This document shows positions 16,881-25,394 of a DNA stretch of 64,000 nucleotides, in pieces. Positions within the stretch are counted from its first letter, which is position 1. Each line of letters starts with the position of its first letter. The notes below the pieces were generated by a model. That model was given only the letters and a program-made list of their open reading frames with translations. It was not told where the DNA came from and did no database searches. The DNA is taken from positions 124,001 to 188,000 of the forward strand of contig NZ_JADPKS010000073.1 of assembly GCF_023074175.1 (NCBI RefSeq), given 5' to 3'. The position numbers were made by a program, and so were the translations under genes. The DNA is from Bradyrhizobium sp. 139. GTDB taxonomy: Bacteria; Pseudomonadota; Alphaproteobacteria; Rhizobiales; Xanthobacteraceae.

Positions 16881-18296
16881 TTAGTCTGCTCGAAGGAATG
16901 ATTCCAGTTCGTCGAAAAACTGCGGCATGCCCGGGTCGTTTTCCAAAGGCAGATGGTTCTTGCCGGGTAAGGAGACGAATTTAGCGCCCTTTATTCCGGC
17001 GCCCATCAGCCGACCCTGCTCAAGCGGAACCATCGCATCATCTCGGAAATGCAGCACGAGCGTCGGGACAGTTACCTGCGGAAGAAGGTCACGGACGTCG
17101 AAGTTACTTACCGTTTCGTAGTATCTGGCAGCGCTTTCCGCCGACAAACTCCGTCGTTGCATTTCATTGAAAGCAAGCGCTTGTTCCTTGGTAGCGCCCG
17201 GTATTAGTTGCGAGGCCAACATTTGCCGGAACGTTGGATCTTCAGAGCTCCATCCCAGTCTGATGAGAGTTGCCGTAGCTTTGTATCGCTCCAAGTCTTC
17301 AGCCGTGGTCGAAGGCCTCTTGAATCTGCCGGTCACAAAGCCACCGAACAAGATGAGCCTGGATACTCTTTCGGGATGGCGGACCGAATACGCAATCGAC
17401 ACCGCGCATCCTTGCGAAAACCCAAAGATGGGAAAGCGTTCGAGGCCGACTGCATCTGCGACAGCCTCCATGTCATTTACCCAGGCGTCCAGCGACAGTT
17501 CACTTTGGTCCCAATCCGACAAGCCGTTGCCGCGGGCGTCATATCGAACGAGTTTGTGCCGCTTCGTCAAACCTACAAAGAGGTGACGATACAGAGGAAG
17601 CTCCCAGTCGAGCTCCAAATGATTGATCCAATTCGCTGACTTCAACAAAAAGGGACCATTGCCAACGACTGAATAAGCCAATCGGACGCTGTCCTCAGAT
17701 CGGCAATACCGGATCTCTTGCTGAAATTTCGATGAGGAGGGATTTACCGTCTCTGAAGAGGTCAAGCGGCTTCGTAACTGAATCGCGTAGGCTTCGACCG
17801 GCCGCGCGATGTTCTTAAGAGTCTGAAGCCCAAGAGGTTCAATAGAGTGACTGATCTTTCCATCGATCTGGTCGAATACGGCTCCGGATATGCAAATACC
17901 TCCAGGGTCAGCTATGCCTTCTAATCGTGCTGCGATGTTAACTCCGTCCCCGAGGAGATCATCCCCCTGAACGACCACGTCGCCCAAATGAATGCCTATC
18001 CGAAACCGGAGCGCTAGGTCTTCCGGCTGACCACTCTCAGCCTCAAACATCCGAAGCTGAACGGCCACGCAACATTCAACCGCGTCCGTTGCGCTGGGAA
18101 ACTCGGCGAGAATACTATCACCCGCTGTGTTTGCTATCCGGCCGCCGAAATCAGAGATAAGCCCATCCACAATTTGGCGATAAGCGGAAAGTGTTTGGAT
18201 GGTGGCGGTCTCGTCATGACTTATCAAGCGAGAATAACCCGCTACGTCGGCTGCAACGATGGCAGCCAGCTTGCGTTGAAGCGTTACCCGGCCCAA
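16881..18296 (-). CDS. Adenylate cyclase domain fused to an alpha/beta-hydrolase domain
   Basis: 471 residues. Residues 1-170 are a class III cyclase domain with the metal Asp in VAADVAGYSRL, a second Asp in NTAGDSILAEFP, and a complete GDGVNIAARLE motif, so it should be active. Residues 195-470 are an alpha/beta hydrolase with nucleophile elbow GFSQGCA, acid in FRDDAMVP and His in GKNHLPL. I recall this arrangement as recurring in Bradyrhizobium and Mesorhizobium, with the hydrolase as a possible ligand sensor. The frame opens with TTG; AGGGGAG lies 8 bases upstream. Its base composition is visibly less GC-rich than its neighbours, which suggests acquisition. Confidence 0.9.
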   Translation of the reverse strand: MGRVTLQRKLAAIVAADVAGYSRLISHDETATIQTLSAYRQIVDGLISDFGGRIANTAGDSILAEFPSATDAVECCVAVQLRMFEAESGQPEDLALRFRIGIHLGDVVVQGDDLLGDGVNIAARLEGIADPGGICISGAVFDQIDGKISHSIEPLGLQTLKNIARPVEAYAIQLRSRLTSSETVNPSSSKFQQEIRYCRSEDSVRLAYSVVGNGPFLLKSANWINHLELDWELPLYRHLFVGLTKRHKLVRYDARGNGLSDWDQSELSLDAWVNDMEAVADAVGLERFPIFGFSQGCAVSIAYSVRHPERVSRLILFGGFVTGRFKRPSTTAEDLERYKATATLIRLGWSSEDPTFRQMLASQLIPGATKEQALAFNEMQRRSLSAESAARYYETVSNFDVRDLLPQVTVPTLVLHFRDDAMVPLEQGRLMGAGIKGAKFVSLPGKNHLPLENDPGMPQFFDELESFLRAD

Positions 18297-18599
18297 TTCC
18301 CTTCACTCCCCTTCAGTGCCTCGTTACACTGCGGTCTGGCACGCGGCTGTGGCTGTTGCCCTCAAGATTAACCAAAATCTTGAGCGCCGAGCAATTCAAA
18401 GCATAAGATTCTTTCGCGTCTGCTCAGGGCCACAAGCGGGCATCCCCGTTGCTGCTCGATCTCGGGCCGGTCGTGGCCGGAAAGCCGACATTCGGCCATA
18501 CGCCACGATCAAGTATTCGGAAAGGCACCTTTCACCCGTCGGGCAAAACAGCAAAATCATGTCAAGCCCCGGTTCGCGAAATATTCCACTTTACCGAAA

Positions 18600-19135
18600 T
18601 TCGGATTTATCGTACACACGAAACACCCTGGCCCGAGACAAGGGGCGGATCGCGATCGTCACGAACCGCGGGCTGGGCAGCGATGGACGCGACGGCGTCG
18701 GGCGCAACAGGCATTGCAGGGCGGGACACCGTGAGCAATTGCCGTCGCGCGAACGACACGACGCCGACAGCGTCTTCGCATGGCTTCGGGGGCGAGCACA
18801 CGCCACCCCTCGGATTCCCAGCGAGGACGTGCGCGGACGGAGAAGTCGTGTGGTCCTGACGCCCGGGGTCTGTGCGTCAAGTCCTGTGGTGATGTGGCGG
18901 CCCGACCGGGTGCGCGCATCAGTTATCCGCAGGGCGACGGGGGCAATAGTGCATCGCTCCCCGGGGAGAGCACGAAGGAAACCGTCAAAACCATTGCGCA
19001 GGGAAGGCCGGGCGATCCGGCGAGACCTGTGGTCCACCCCGTGTGCGTTTCCACAGCGCACGGACCTGCGGGTGCCAGCCGGCGCTCGGCCTTCCCTGCG
19101 CCCTTGTCTCCATGAGGGCGCCGCGAGAGACAAAA
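18600..19135. repeat. Long interspersed repeat of Bradyrhizobium type
   Basis: This stretch of about 530 bases reads as non-coding GC-rich DNA. I recall closely similar segments occurring many times in Bradyrhizobium genomes, often misannotated as small Arg-rich proteins. Recognisable parts include the GTGTGCG...CACAGCGCACGG...CCTTCCCTGCGCCC segment near 19040-19100. The boundaries are approximate and copy number cannot be seen from a single window. Confidence 0.45.
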
Positions 19136-19225
19136 CTCGGGCGAAATGCGCCGCGAGAATGCGAACTCTCGCCCGCTGTTTGAAACGTGTATCGGAGCGA
19201 CGGTAAGTCTAGCCCCACTCTCACT

Positions 19226-19325
19226 GTCATCGCCCGCGAAGGCGGGCGATCCAGTACTCCGAGACGGCTGCGAGATGCGGAGAGGCCTCGGAGTACTGGA
19301 TGCCCCGCCTTCGCAGGGCACGACA
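19226..19325. repeat. Short palindromic interspersed repeat, copy 1
   Basis: About 100 bases folding as a long hairpin. The 15-base arms ATCCAGTACTCCGAG (19249-19263) and CTCGGAGTACTGGAT (19287-19301) are perfectly complementary, and outer arms GCCCGCGAAGGCGGGC and CCCGCCTTCGCAGGGC flank them. A related copy is at 22563-22665. It lies just past the 3' end of the GMC oxidoreductase gene. Confidence 0.85.
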
Positions 19326-19336
19326 CCGTTGTAGCA

Positions 19337-20881
19337 CTACCGCATCATCATCCGCGCGATCGCCTCGCCGATCACCACCGTCGTGAAATGCGTGTTGGCC
19401 CGGCAATCGGATGGCATGATCGACGCGTCGGCGACGCGTAAGCCGGCGATGCCCTTCACCGTGCCATCAGGATTGACCACGCCATCGGCGTCGTTGACGC
19501 CACTCATGCGGCAACTGCCGGCGGCGTGCTGAATGTCGCCTGTCTCACGCCGCAGCAGCGCATCGAGCTCGTGATCCGGCAACGCCGCAGCCTGCGGCAG
19601 CGTCAGATCGGTGTCGGTGAGCCGGATCCAGTCGGCGATGCCGGCCAGCGCCGGCTGGGCGGTGATCACGGCCAGGCGTTTCACCGCATCCATCATGCGC
19701 AGCATGTCGCGGGGATCGGCCAGCATGTTCTCCTCGACGATCGGATCAATCGCGGGGTCGATCGAGGCCAGCTTGAGCATGCCACGAGAATACGCGTTGA
19801 ACAGCCCGGCACCGATGGCCCCCGGCACGCCTATGCCGCGATGGTTGAAGGCGATCAGGATCATATCGCGCTTGCCGCCATCAGCGAGGCCAGAGGAATA
19901 AGTCACGCAGCAATTGGTGTGGCGGGTGTCCGGATCGGTCGGCCGCAGATTTTCGTGGAGTTGGATCGTCGCGCGAAACAGCGGGTGGTCGAAGAAGTGC
20001 CGGCCGACCGGCAGATCGCGCTCAACCGCAATCCCCATCGCCTTCAGCTCATCGGCAGGCCCAATGCCCGAGCGCAGCAGGATCGCCGGACTGTGGATGG
20101 CGCCGGCGCACAGCACGACTTGGCGCGCGCTGATCTCTTGGGTGCCCTGGCCCTCGATATGGACGCGAAGGCCGGTCGCCCGGCCGTCGCTGATCAGCAC
20201 GCGGTCGACCAGCGCATGCCCGCGAATTTCCAGATTGGCACGGCCGCGCGCGGGCTCGAGATATCCCTCATTGGTCGTGATGCGGCGGCCGTCGCGGCTG
20301 TTGATGGGATAGCAGGCTACCCCCTCCCCGTCCGGACCATTGACGTCGCCGCACCAGGGATAGCCGCTCGCCAGGGCGGCATCACGCAGGCCGCGATCGA
20401 TCGGGCCCCATGTCTCGGGCGGCGCGCGGTAGACCGGCAGCGGTCCGCCGCGTCCATGGCCCGCGGCGTCGCCAAATTCCAGATCATCCTCGATCACCGA
20501 GAACAGCGGCATCACGTCCTTCGCCGACCAGCCGGTGCAGCCCTTGGCGGCCCATTCGTCGAACGCGTCGGCGACGCCGCGGATGGCGATCTGGCCGTTC
20601 ATCATCGACGAGCCGCCGAGCCCCTTGCCGCGCCAGTAGAAGCGCGGCTCCTGGCCGGCCACCCGGCGCGTCAGAAGATCAGGCCATTGCCATTTCTCCT
20701 GGTACTCACGCTTGTGGATGATCGGGATGGGGTTCGGCGTCATCACTTCCCAGGGCGCCTCGTCGGCGCGCCAGTCGAGACCCGCTTCGAGCAGCAGGAC
20801 GCGCCGTGCGGGATCCTCGGAGAGCCGTGCCGCAACAGCGGCGCCGGCGGAGCCGCCGCCGACAACAATGACATCGTACAT
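19337..20881 (-). CDS. GMC-family FAD-dependent oxidoreductase (choline/alcohol dehydrogenase type)
   Basis: 514 residues from ATG 20881. The Rossmann FAD motif VIVVGGGSAGAAVAARLSE starts at residue 4, the GMC signature GKGLGGSSMMNG follows near residue 90, and the second signature GAIHSPAILLRSGIGP lies in the middle. The C-terminal part has the HAAGSCRM active-site His region and the closing NTHFTTVVIGE segment. GMC enzymes oxidise alcohols such as choline or aromatic alcohols; the substrate here is unknown. The start lies 4 bases past the stop of the upstream solute-binding protein gene, so they are probably co-transcribed. Confidence 0.93.
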   Translation of the reverse strand: MYDVIVVGGGSAGAAVAARLSEDPARRVLLLEAGLDWRADEAPWEVMTPNPIPIIHKREYQEKWQWPDLLTRRVAGQEPRFYWRGKGLGGSSMMNGQIAIRGVADAFDEWAAKGCTGWSAKDVMPLFSVIEDDLEFGDAAGHGRGGPLPVYRAPPETWGPIDRGLRDAALASGYPWCGDVNGPDGEGVACYPINSRDGRRITTNEGYLEPARGRANLEIRGHALVDRVLISDGRATGLRVHIEGQGTQEISARQVVLCAGAIHSPAILLRSGIGPADELKAMGIAVERDLPVGRHFFDHPLFRATIQLHENLRPTDPDTRHTNCCVTYSSGLADGGKRDMILIAFNHRGIGVPGAIGAGLFNAYSRGMLKLASIDPAIDPIVEENMLADPRDMLRMMDAVKRLAVITAQPALAGIADWIRLTDTDLTLPQAAALPDHELDALLRRETGDIQHAAGSCRMSGVNDADGVVNPDGTVKGIAGLRVADASIMPSDCRANTHFTTVVIGEAIARMMMR

Positions 20882-20885
20882 CGCG

Positions 20886-22436
20886 TTACTTCTCAACATT
20901 CCAGAAAACCGGGATGGCAGAGGGTATCAGACCGCGCAAAGTGGCGCGATAGGCGGCCGGCTGGGCGAACTGGCCCCACGGAATCGCGGGTGCCTGATCG
21001 TACATCACGCTCTGGATCTCGCCTGCGATCTTGTTGCGATCCTCCTCGGCGGGCGCCTTGGCGAAGGCTTCCATCAGCGGCGTGATGCGCGCGTCGCATT
21101 GCCAGCCGGTGAATTCGGCGCAATTGAAAGCAACCATGACGTTGGTCAGCGGCGAGCCCAGATCGAAGCCGCCGGCGTGAACGCCATAGACGCTCCAGCC
21201 CTCCTTCTTGGCACGGCGCGCCAGCACGCTCGCCCAGTCCATCACCTGGAGGTCGACGTTGAACCCGGCCTGTTTCAGCCGCTCGGCCAGCACCTGCGCC
21301 GAGACGCGCGGGGCTTCGAGATCGTTGGCCTCCATCACGATAACCGGCTCGCCGGCATATTTCGTCGCTTTCAGCGCGGCCTTCGCCGCCTCGATCGACG
21401 GGCTGACCGCGGCCTCGGTACCGGCCTTGCTGTCATAGGTAGTGCCGCAGGTGAAATACGTCGCGCAAGGAGCGGCGTATTTGGCATCCAAGCCGAGTGC
21501 GTCCAGCACCTCGCGCTGATCGACCAGCTTCCACAGCACGCGTCTGATCGCGGGATCGTCGAACGGTTTCGATGCGGCATTGAGGCGATAGGCGCCCGCG
21601 AACATGTTGCCGCCAGTGAAATTGACGAGTTTGACCCGAGAATTCTTCTCCAGGGTCGGCAGCAGATCGAACGGCGCGTATTGCATGAAATCGACTTCGC
21701 CGGCCTGCAGCGCAGAAGCGGCGGTCGCACCATCGGGAATGACGCGGATCTCGAGCGTGTCGATGCTGACGCGCTTGCCGCCGGCGAGGAAGTCGGCCGG
21801 TTCGGGGCGCGGCAGATAGTCGGCGAACTTCTTCAGGATCATGCGGTCGCCGGTGCGGTGATCGGCCTTGCTGTAGACGAACGGGCCGGAGCCGACGATC
21901 TCGGTGATGCGCTGGTCGCCGGGCGTCCTGGCGATGCGCTCGGGCATCATGAAGGCAACGGGGCTGACGGGATTGCCGAGGGCGTCGATGACGAGGCCGG
22001 ACGGCTCCTTCAGCGTCAGGACGAAAGTCTTCGCATCGGTCGGCTCGAGCGAGGTCGTGATTGCAAAAATGCGGCGGCCGAGTGCGCTGCGGGTGCCCCA
22101 GCGACGCAGCGACGCGACGCAATCGGCCGCGGTGACCGGCTGGCCGTCATGCCATTTCAGGCCATCGCGCAGCGTGAACGTATAGGTCAAACCATCTGGC
22201 GAGACCTTCCAGTCCTGCACCATCTGCGGCTTGATCTCACCCCTGGAATCCTTCGCAAACAGCGTGTCGAACACCATGTAGCCAAACGTGCGCGAAATAT
22301 AGGCCGTGGAGAAATGCGGATCGAGCGTGACGATCTCCGCCTCGAGCACCGCGACGAGATTGCCCGCCGCATGCGCCGGCGCTGCGACGATCGCGAGGGC
22401 GAGCAATGCCGGAATGAAAGCCTTTGGTTTGAACAT
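20886..22436 (-). CDS. ABC transporter solute-binding protein, peptide/nickel (SBP_bac_5) family
   Basis: 516 residues from ATG 22436. A signal peptide (hydrophobic core 6-18, ending AHA) exports it to the periplasm. The body follows family 5 oligopeptide-binding proteins: LDPHFSTAYISRTFGYMVFD near the start, SPDGLTYTFTLRDGLKWHDG, and SGPFVYSKADHRTG. The ligand is not evident. No permease or ATPase genes are adjacent, so it is an orphan receptor here, paired only with the GMC oxidoreductase. An ATG at 22466 is an alternative start but would bury the signal peptide. Confidence 0.92.
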   Translation of the reverse strand: MFKPKAFIPALLALAIVAAPAHAAGNLVAVLEAEIVTLDPHFSTAYISRTFGYMVFDTLFAKDSRGEIKPQMVQDWKVSPDGLTYTFTLRDGLKWHDGQPVTAADCVASLRRWGTRSALGRRIFAITTSLEPTDAKTFVLTLKEPSGLVIDALGNPVSPVAFMMPERIARTPGDQRITEIVGSGPFVYSKADHRTGDRMILKKFADYLPRPEPADFLAGGKRVSIDTLEIRVIPDGATAASALQAGEVDFMQYAPFDLLPTLEKNSRVKLVNFTGGNMFAGAYRLNAASKPFDDPAIRRVLWKLVDQREVLDALGLDAKYAAPCATYFTCGTTYDSKAGTEAAVSPSIEAAKAALKATKYAGEPVIVMEANDLEAPRVSAQVLAERLKQAGFNVDLQVMDWASVLARRAKKEGWSVYGVHAGGFDLGSPLTNVMVAFNCAEFTGWQCDARITPLMEAFAKAPAEEDRNKIAGEIQSVMYDQAPAIPWGQFAQPAAYRATLRGLIPSAIPVFWNVEK

Positions 22437-22562
22437 TGGTGTGTTTGCTTCTTCTTCAGAGTTCATTTGCAGGCGAAGAAAAAGCAATGTTCGTGCCCGA
22501 TCAACGCAGGCACTTATGCGCTCACGACTATCTGCCACGCGTTTGCGCGCGACACCCTCCCT

Positions 22563-22665
22563 GTCATCGCCCGGCTTGACCGGGGGCGATCCAGTATTCC
22601 GGGACGGCCGTGATTGAACCGATAGGCTGCGGCGTACTGGATGCCCCGCTTTCGCGGGGCATGAC
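22563..22665. repeat. Short palindromic interspersed repeat, copy 2
   Basis: About 100 bases opening with GTCATCGCCCGGCTTGACCG and closing with GCCCCGCTTTCGCGGGGCATGAC, with inner GATCCAGTATTCCG and CGTACTGGATG arms. It is the same family as 19226-19325 with several base changes. It sits between the promoter side of the solute-binding protein gene and the 3' end of parC. Confidence 0.85.
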
Positions 22666-22692
22666 ACCGATGTTGCGGCGAGAGCTTGCGCC

Positions 22693-24951
22693 CTACCCGA
22701 TCACCTTGCCGAACTTGTTCGACTTCGGGAAACCCTTCGGCGGCAGGCGGCCGGCGTCGGCGCGGGTGCCTTGCCACTCGGCGAGTTCCTTCATGGTCGC
22801 GGAGAATTCGCGGCCGGCGGAGTCCCTCCAGGTCAGGCCCGCTTTGGCGTCGAACACGGCCACGTCCGAGAGGCCGCCGTCCTTGTACTTCTGCAAGCGG
22901 ACGCCGCGGCCGCGGGCCATCTCCGGCACCTGATCGAGCGGGAACACCAGCATCTTGCGGTTCTCGCCGATGACCGCGACGGTGTCACCGAGCACCTCGG
23001 TAACCGTGCGCGCCTCGTTCGGCATGTCGACGTTGAGGACCTGCTTGCCCTTCTTGGTGGTGCCGACGCAGTCGTCCTCGTTGACGATGAAGCCCTGGCC
23101 TTCATGGCTGGCAACCAGGAATTTGCGCCCGCCCTTGTTGACGAACAATGCGACGGGGGCGGCCTCCTGCTCCATGTCGATGAACAGGCGGATCGGCTCG
23201 CCGTGGCCGCGTCCGCCCGGCAGCTTGGCGACGTCGAGCGAGTAGAACTTGCCGTTGGTGGCGAACAGCAAGAGCTTCGACGTCGTTTCCGCGAAGAAGG
23301 CGAAGCCGAGCTTGTCGTCCTGCTTGAAGGCAAGACCCGAGAGATCCTCGACATGGCCCTTCATGGTGCGGATCCAGCCCTTGTCGGAGACGACGACCGT
23401 CACCGGCTCGCGCTCGAGGAAGGCCTCCTCGATCGCGGCGAGATCGTGCTCGGGCGCGTCGGCAAAGGTGGTGCGGCGCTTGCCGAGCGGCGTCTTGGGT
23501 CCGAACATGTCGCGGACCTTGCCGACCTGCTCGGCGACCTTCTTCCACTGCTCGGGTTCGGACGCCAGCAGTCCCTCGATGCCCTTCAGCTCTTTGCGCA
23601 GATCCTTGTCCTCAGTGCGGATCTCGATCTCCTCGAGCTTGCGCAGGCTCCGCAGCCTCATGTTGAGGATGGCTTCGGCCTGCACCTCGGTGAGCTTGAA
23701 CGCCTTCATCAGCGCCGGCTTCGGCTCGTCCTCGGTGCGGATAATCCTGATCACCTCGTCGATGTTCAGATAGGCAATCAGCAACCCGCCAAGGATCTCG
23801 AGCCGGCGCTCGATCTCGGCCTTGCGATAATTGGTCCTGCGGATCAGCACGTCGCGCAAATGGTCGAGCCACTCGCGCAAGGCTTCGGCGAGTCCCACCA
23901 CCCTGGGGACGCGGCCCTTCATCAGCACGTTGAGGTTCAGCGGGATCTTGTTTTCCAGCTCGGTCAGCCGGAACAGCGATTCCATCATCAAGGCGGGATC
24001 GACATTCTTCGACTTCGGCTCGATCACAAGACGAACGTCTTCGGCCGACTCGTCCCTGACGTCGCCGACCAGCGGCAGCTTCTTCTGGTCCAAAAGCTCG
24101 GCGATCTTCTCGACCAGACGCGACTTCTGCACCAGAAACGGAATCTCGGTGATCACGACCACCCAGGTGCTGCGGGCGCCCTCCTCCTGCTCCCACCTGG
24201 CGCGGACCCGGAACGAGCCTCGGCCAGTGGTGTAGGCTTCAGCGATCGCCTGCTTGGAATCGACGATGATGCCGCCGGTCGGGAAATCCGGGCCCTTGAC
24301 CCATTTCAACAGCGCCTTGGATTTCGCGTCGGGTTTCTCGATCAGATGCAGCGCAGCGTCGCAGAGCTCGGCCGCATTGTGCGGCGGGATCGAGGTTGCC
24401 ATGCCGACCGCGATGCCCTGCGCGCCGTTGGCAAGCAGGTTCGGGAAGCCGCCGGGCAGCACGATGGGCTCTTTCGACTGGCCGTCGTAATTGGGACGGA
24501 ATTCAACGCCGTCCTCGTCGATGCCGTCGAGCAAAAGCCGCGCGACGTCCGTCATGCGCGCTTCGGTGTAGCGGTAGGCGGCGGGGTTATCGCCGTCGAT
24601 ATTGCCGAAATTGCCCTGGCCGTCGACCAGGGGGTAGCGCGAGGAGAAGTCCTGCGCGAGGCGGACCATGGCGTCGTAGATCGCCTGGTCGCCATGCGGA
24701 TGGAACGAGCCCATCACGTCGCCGACGATCTTGGCGGATTTCTTGAAGCTGGTGCCGGGCTCGAGCCGGAGCAGGCGCATGCCGTAAAGGATGCGCCGGT
24801 GCACCGGCTTCAGGCCGTCGCGCGCATCCGGCAGCGCGCGGTGCATGATGGTGGAGAGCGCATAGGCGAGATAGCGCTCTTCCAGCGCCTCACGCAGCGG
24901 CACCTCGTGAATTTCGGCCGGTTCCTCCGGCGGAATCAATCGTTTTCCCAT
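22693..24951 (-). CDS. parC: DNA topoisomerase IV subunit A
   Basis: 752 residues, the length of ParC rather than the longer GyrA. The breakage-reunion domain covers about 20-500, with the catalytic tyrosine in YRYTEARMT (Tyr128) and the winged-helix motif SFHPHGDQAIYD. The C-terminal part is a degenerate beta-pinwheel without the GyrA box. With ParE it decatenates replicated chromosomes. The position equal to E. coli ParC Ser80 is Gln89. The start at 24951 is the first ATG before the conserved EALEERYLAYALSTI helix. It is the last gene of the era-recO side of the core cluster. Confidence 0.96.
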   Translation of the reverse strand: MGKRLIPPEEPAEIHEVPLREALEERYLAYALSTIMHRALPDARDGLKPVHRRILYGMRLLRLEPGTSFKKSAKIVGDVMGSFHPHGDQAIYDAMVRLAQDFSSRYPLVDGQGNFGNIDGDNPAAYRYTEARMTDVARLLLDGIDEDGVEFRPNYDGQSKEPIVLPGGFPNLLANGAQGIAVGMATSIPPHNAAELCDAALHLIEKPDAKSKALLKWVKGPDFPTGGIIVDSKQAIAEAYTTGRGSFRVRARWEQEEGARSTWVVVITEIPFLVQKSRLVEKIAELLDQKKLPLVGDVRDESAEDVRLVIEPKSKNVDPALMMESLFRLTELENKIPLNLNVLMKGRVPRVVGLAEALREWLDHLRDVLIRRTNYRKAEIERRLEILGGLLIAYLNIDEVIRIIRTEDEPKPALMKAFKLTEVQAEAILNMRLRSLRKLEEIEIRTEDKDLRKELKGIEGLLASEPEQWKKVAEQVGKVRDMFGPKTPLGKRRTTFADAPEHDLAAIEEAFLEREPVTVVVSDKGWIRTMKGHVEDLSGLAFKQDDKLGFAFFAETTSKLLLFATNGKFYSLDVAKLPGGRGHGEPIRLFIDMEQEAAPVALFVNKGGRKFLVASHEGQGFIVNEDDCVGTTKKGKQVLNVDMPNEARTVTEVLGDTVAVIGENRKMLVFPLDQVPEMARGRGVRLQKYKDGGLSDVAVFDAKAGLTWRDSAGREFSATMKELAEWQGTRADAGRLPPKGFPKSNKFGKVIG

Positions 24952-25012
24952 GCCGCCCGGTTAAACCGTGGAAGCGAATCGGGCAAGGATCGATTGGTTC
25001 CCAGTGGGCGGC

Positions 25013-25297
25013 CTATTGGCCGGCCCAGCCGGCGGTGACGGCCTGAGTGGGTTGCCGGTTTTGGGCCTGCGTGGAGGCCGGCGCATTTGTCAGGCAACGC
25101 CGGGCCGTCTCGAGCTCGGCCTCGGTCGCGCCCTTGGACCGCGCCCATGCCTCTGCGGCTGCAGCCGAATATTTGGCCACATAGAACCTGACGACGGTGC
25201 AGGAAGCACGGCGAAACAGTCCCGGCTGCTCGCCCGCGAGAGCGTCCGGCGCCAGCGCCATCAGCGCTGCCGATATCACAAGTCCCTTGATCAGCAT
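25013..25297 (-). CDS. Small exported protein of unknown function
   Basis: 94 residues from ATG 25297. A signal peptide (MLIKGLVISAALMALAPDALA) is followed by a compact region with two cysteines (RASCTVV and ARRCLTN), which could form a disulfide in the periplasm, and then a Gln/Ala-rich tail. I recall similar short proteins at this place in Bradyrhizobium and Rhodopseudomonas. The function is unknown. The frame is open 20 codons upstream but the signal peptide fixes the start. Confidence 0.7.
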   Translation of the reverse strand: MLIKGLVISAALMALAPDALAGEQPGLFRRASCTVVRFYVAKYSAAAAEAWARSKGATEAELETARRCLTNAPASTQAQNRQPTQAVTAGWAGQ

Positions 25298-25394
25298 GAG
25301 GCTATCCCCGGTTGGAACCCGAGGGCAAGTCCAGGAAACCCGGTTTTGTTCCAGCAAGTCCGGCTCATTCGGGCATTGCAGAGCCGCGACCGGC

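Larger units (their letters stand above)
18297..19336. other. Gene-free kilobase made largely of repeat DNA
   Basis: The first 300 bases next to the cyclase-hydrolase gene are ordinary-looking and hold its promoter. From about 18600 to 19135 lies a long Bradyrhizobium-type repeat, and from 19226 to 19325 a short palindromic repeat; both have their own entries. Open frames on both strands here are Arg/Pro/Ser-rich without ribosome sites, and I do not accept them as genes. Confidence 0.6.

Noticed and set aside
18591..19133. Minus-strand frame of 180 codons
   Set aside because: Coincides with the long Bradyrhizobium-type repeat; I recall such frames being annotated as spurious proteins.
18316..19206. 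Plus-strand frame of 296 codons past the cyclase-hydrolase gene
   Set aside because: Arg/Ser/Pro-rich, no ribosome site, and it runs through interspersed repeat DNA.
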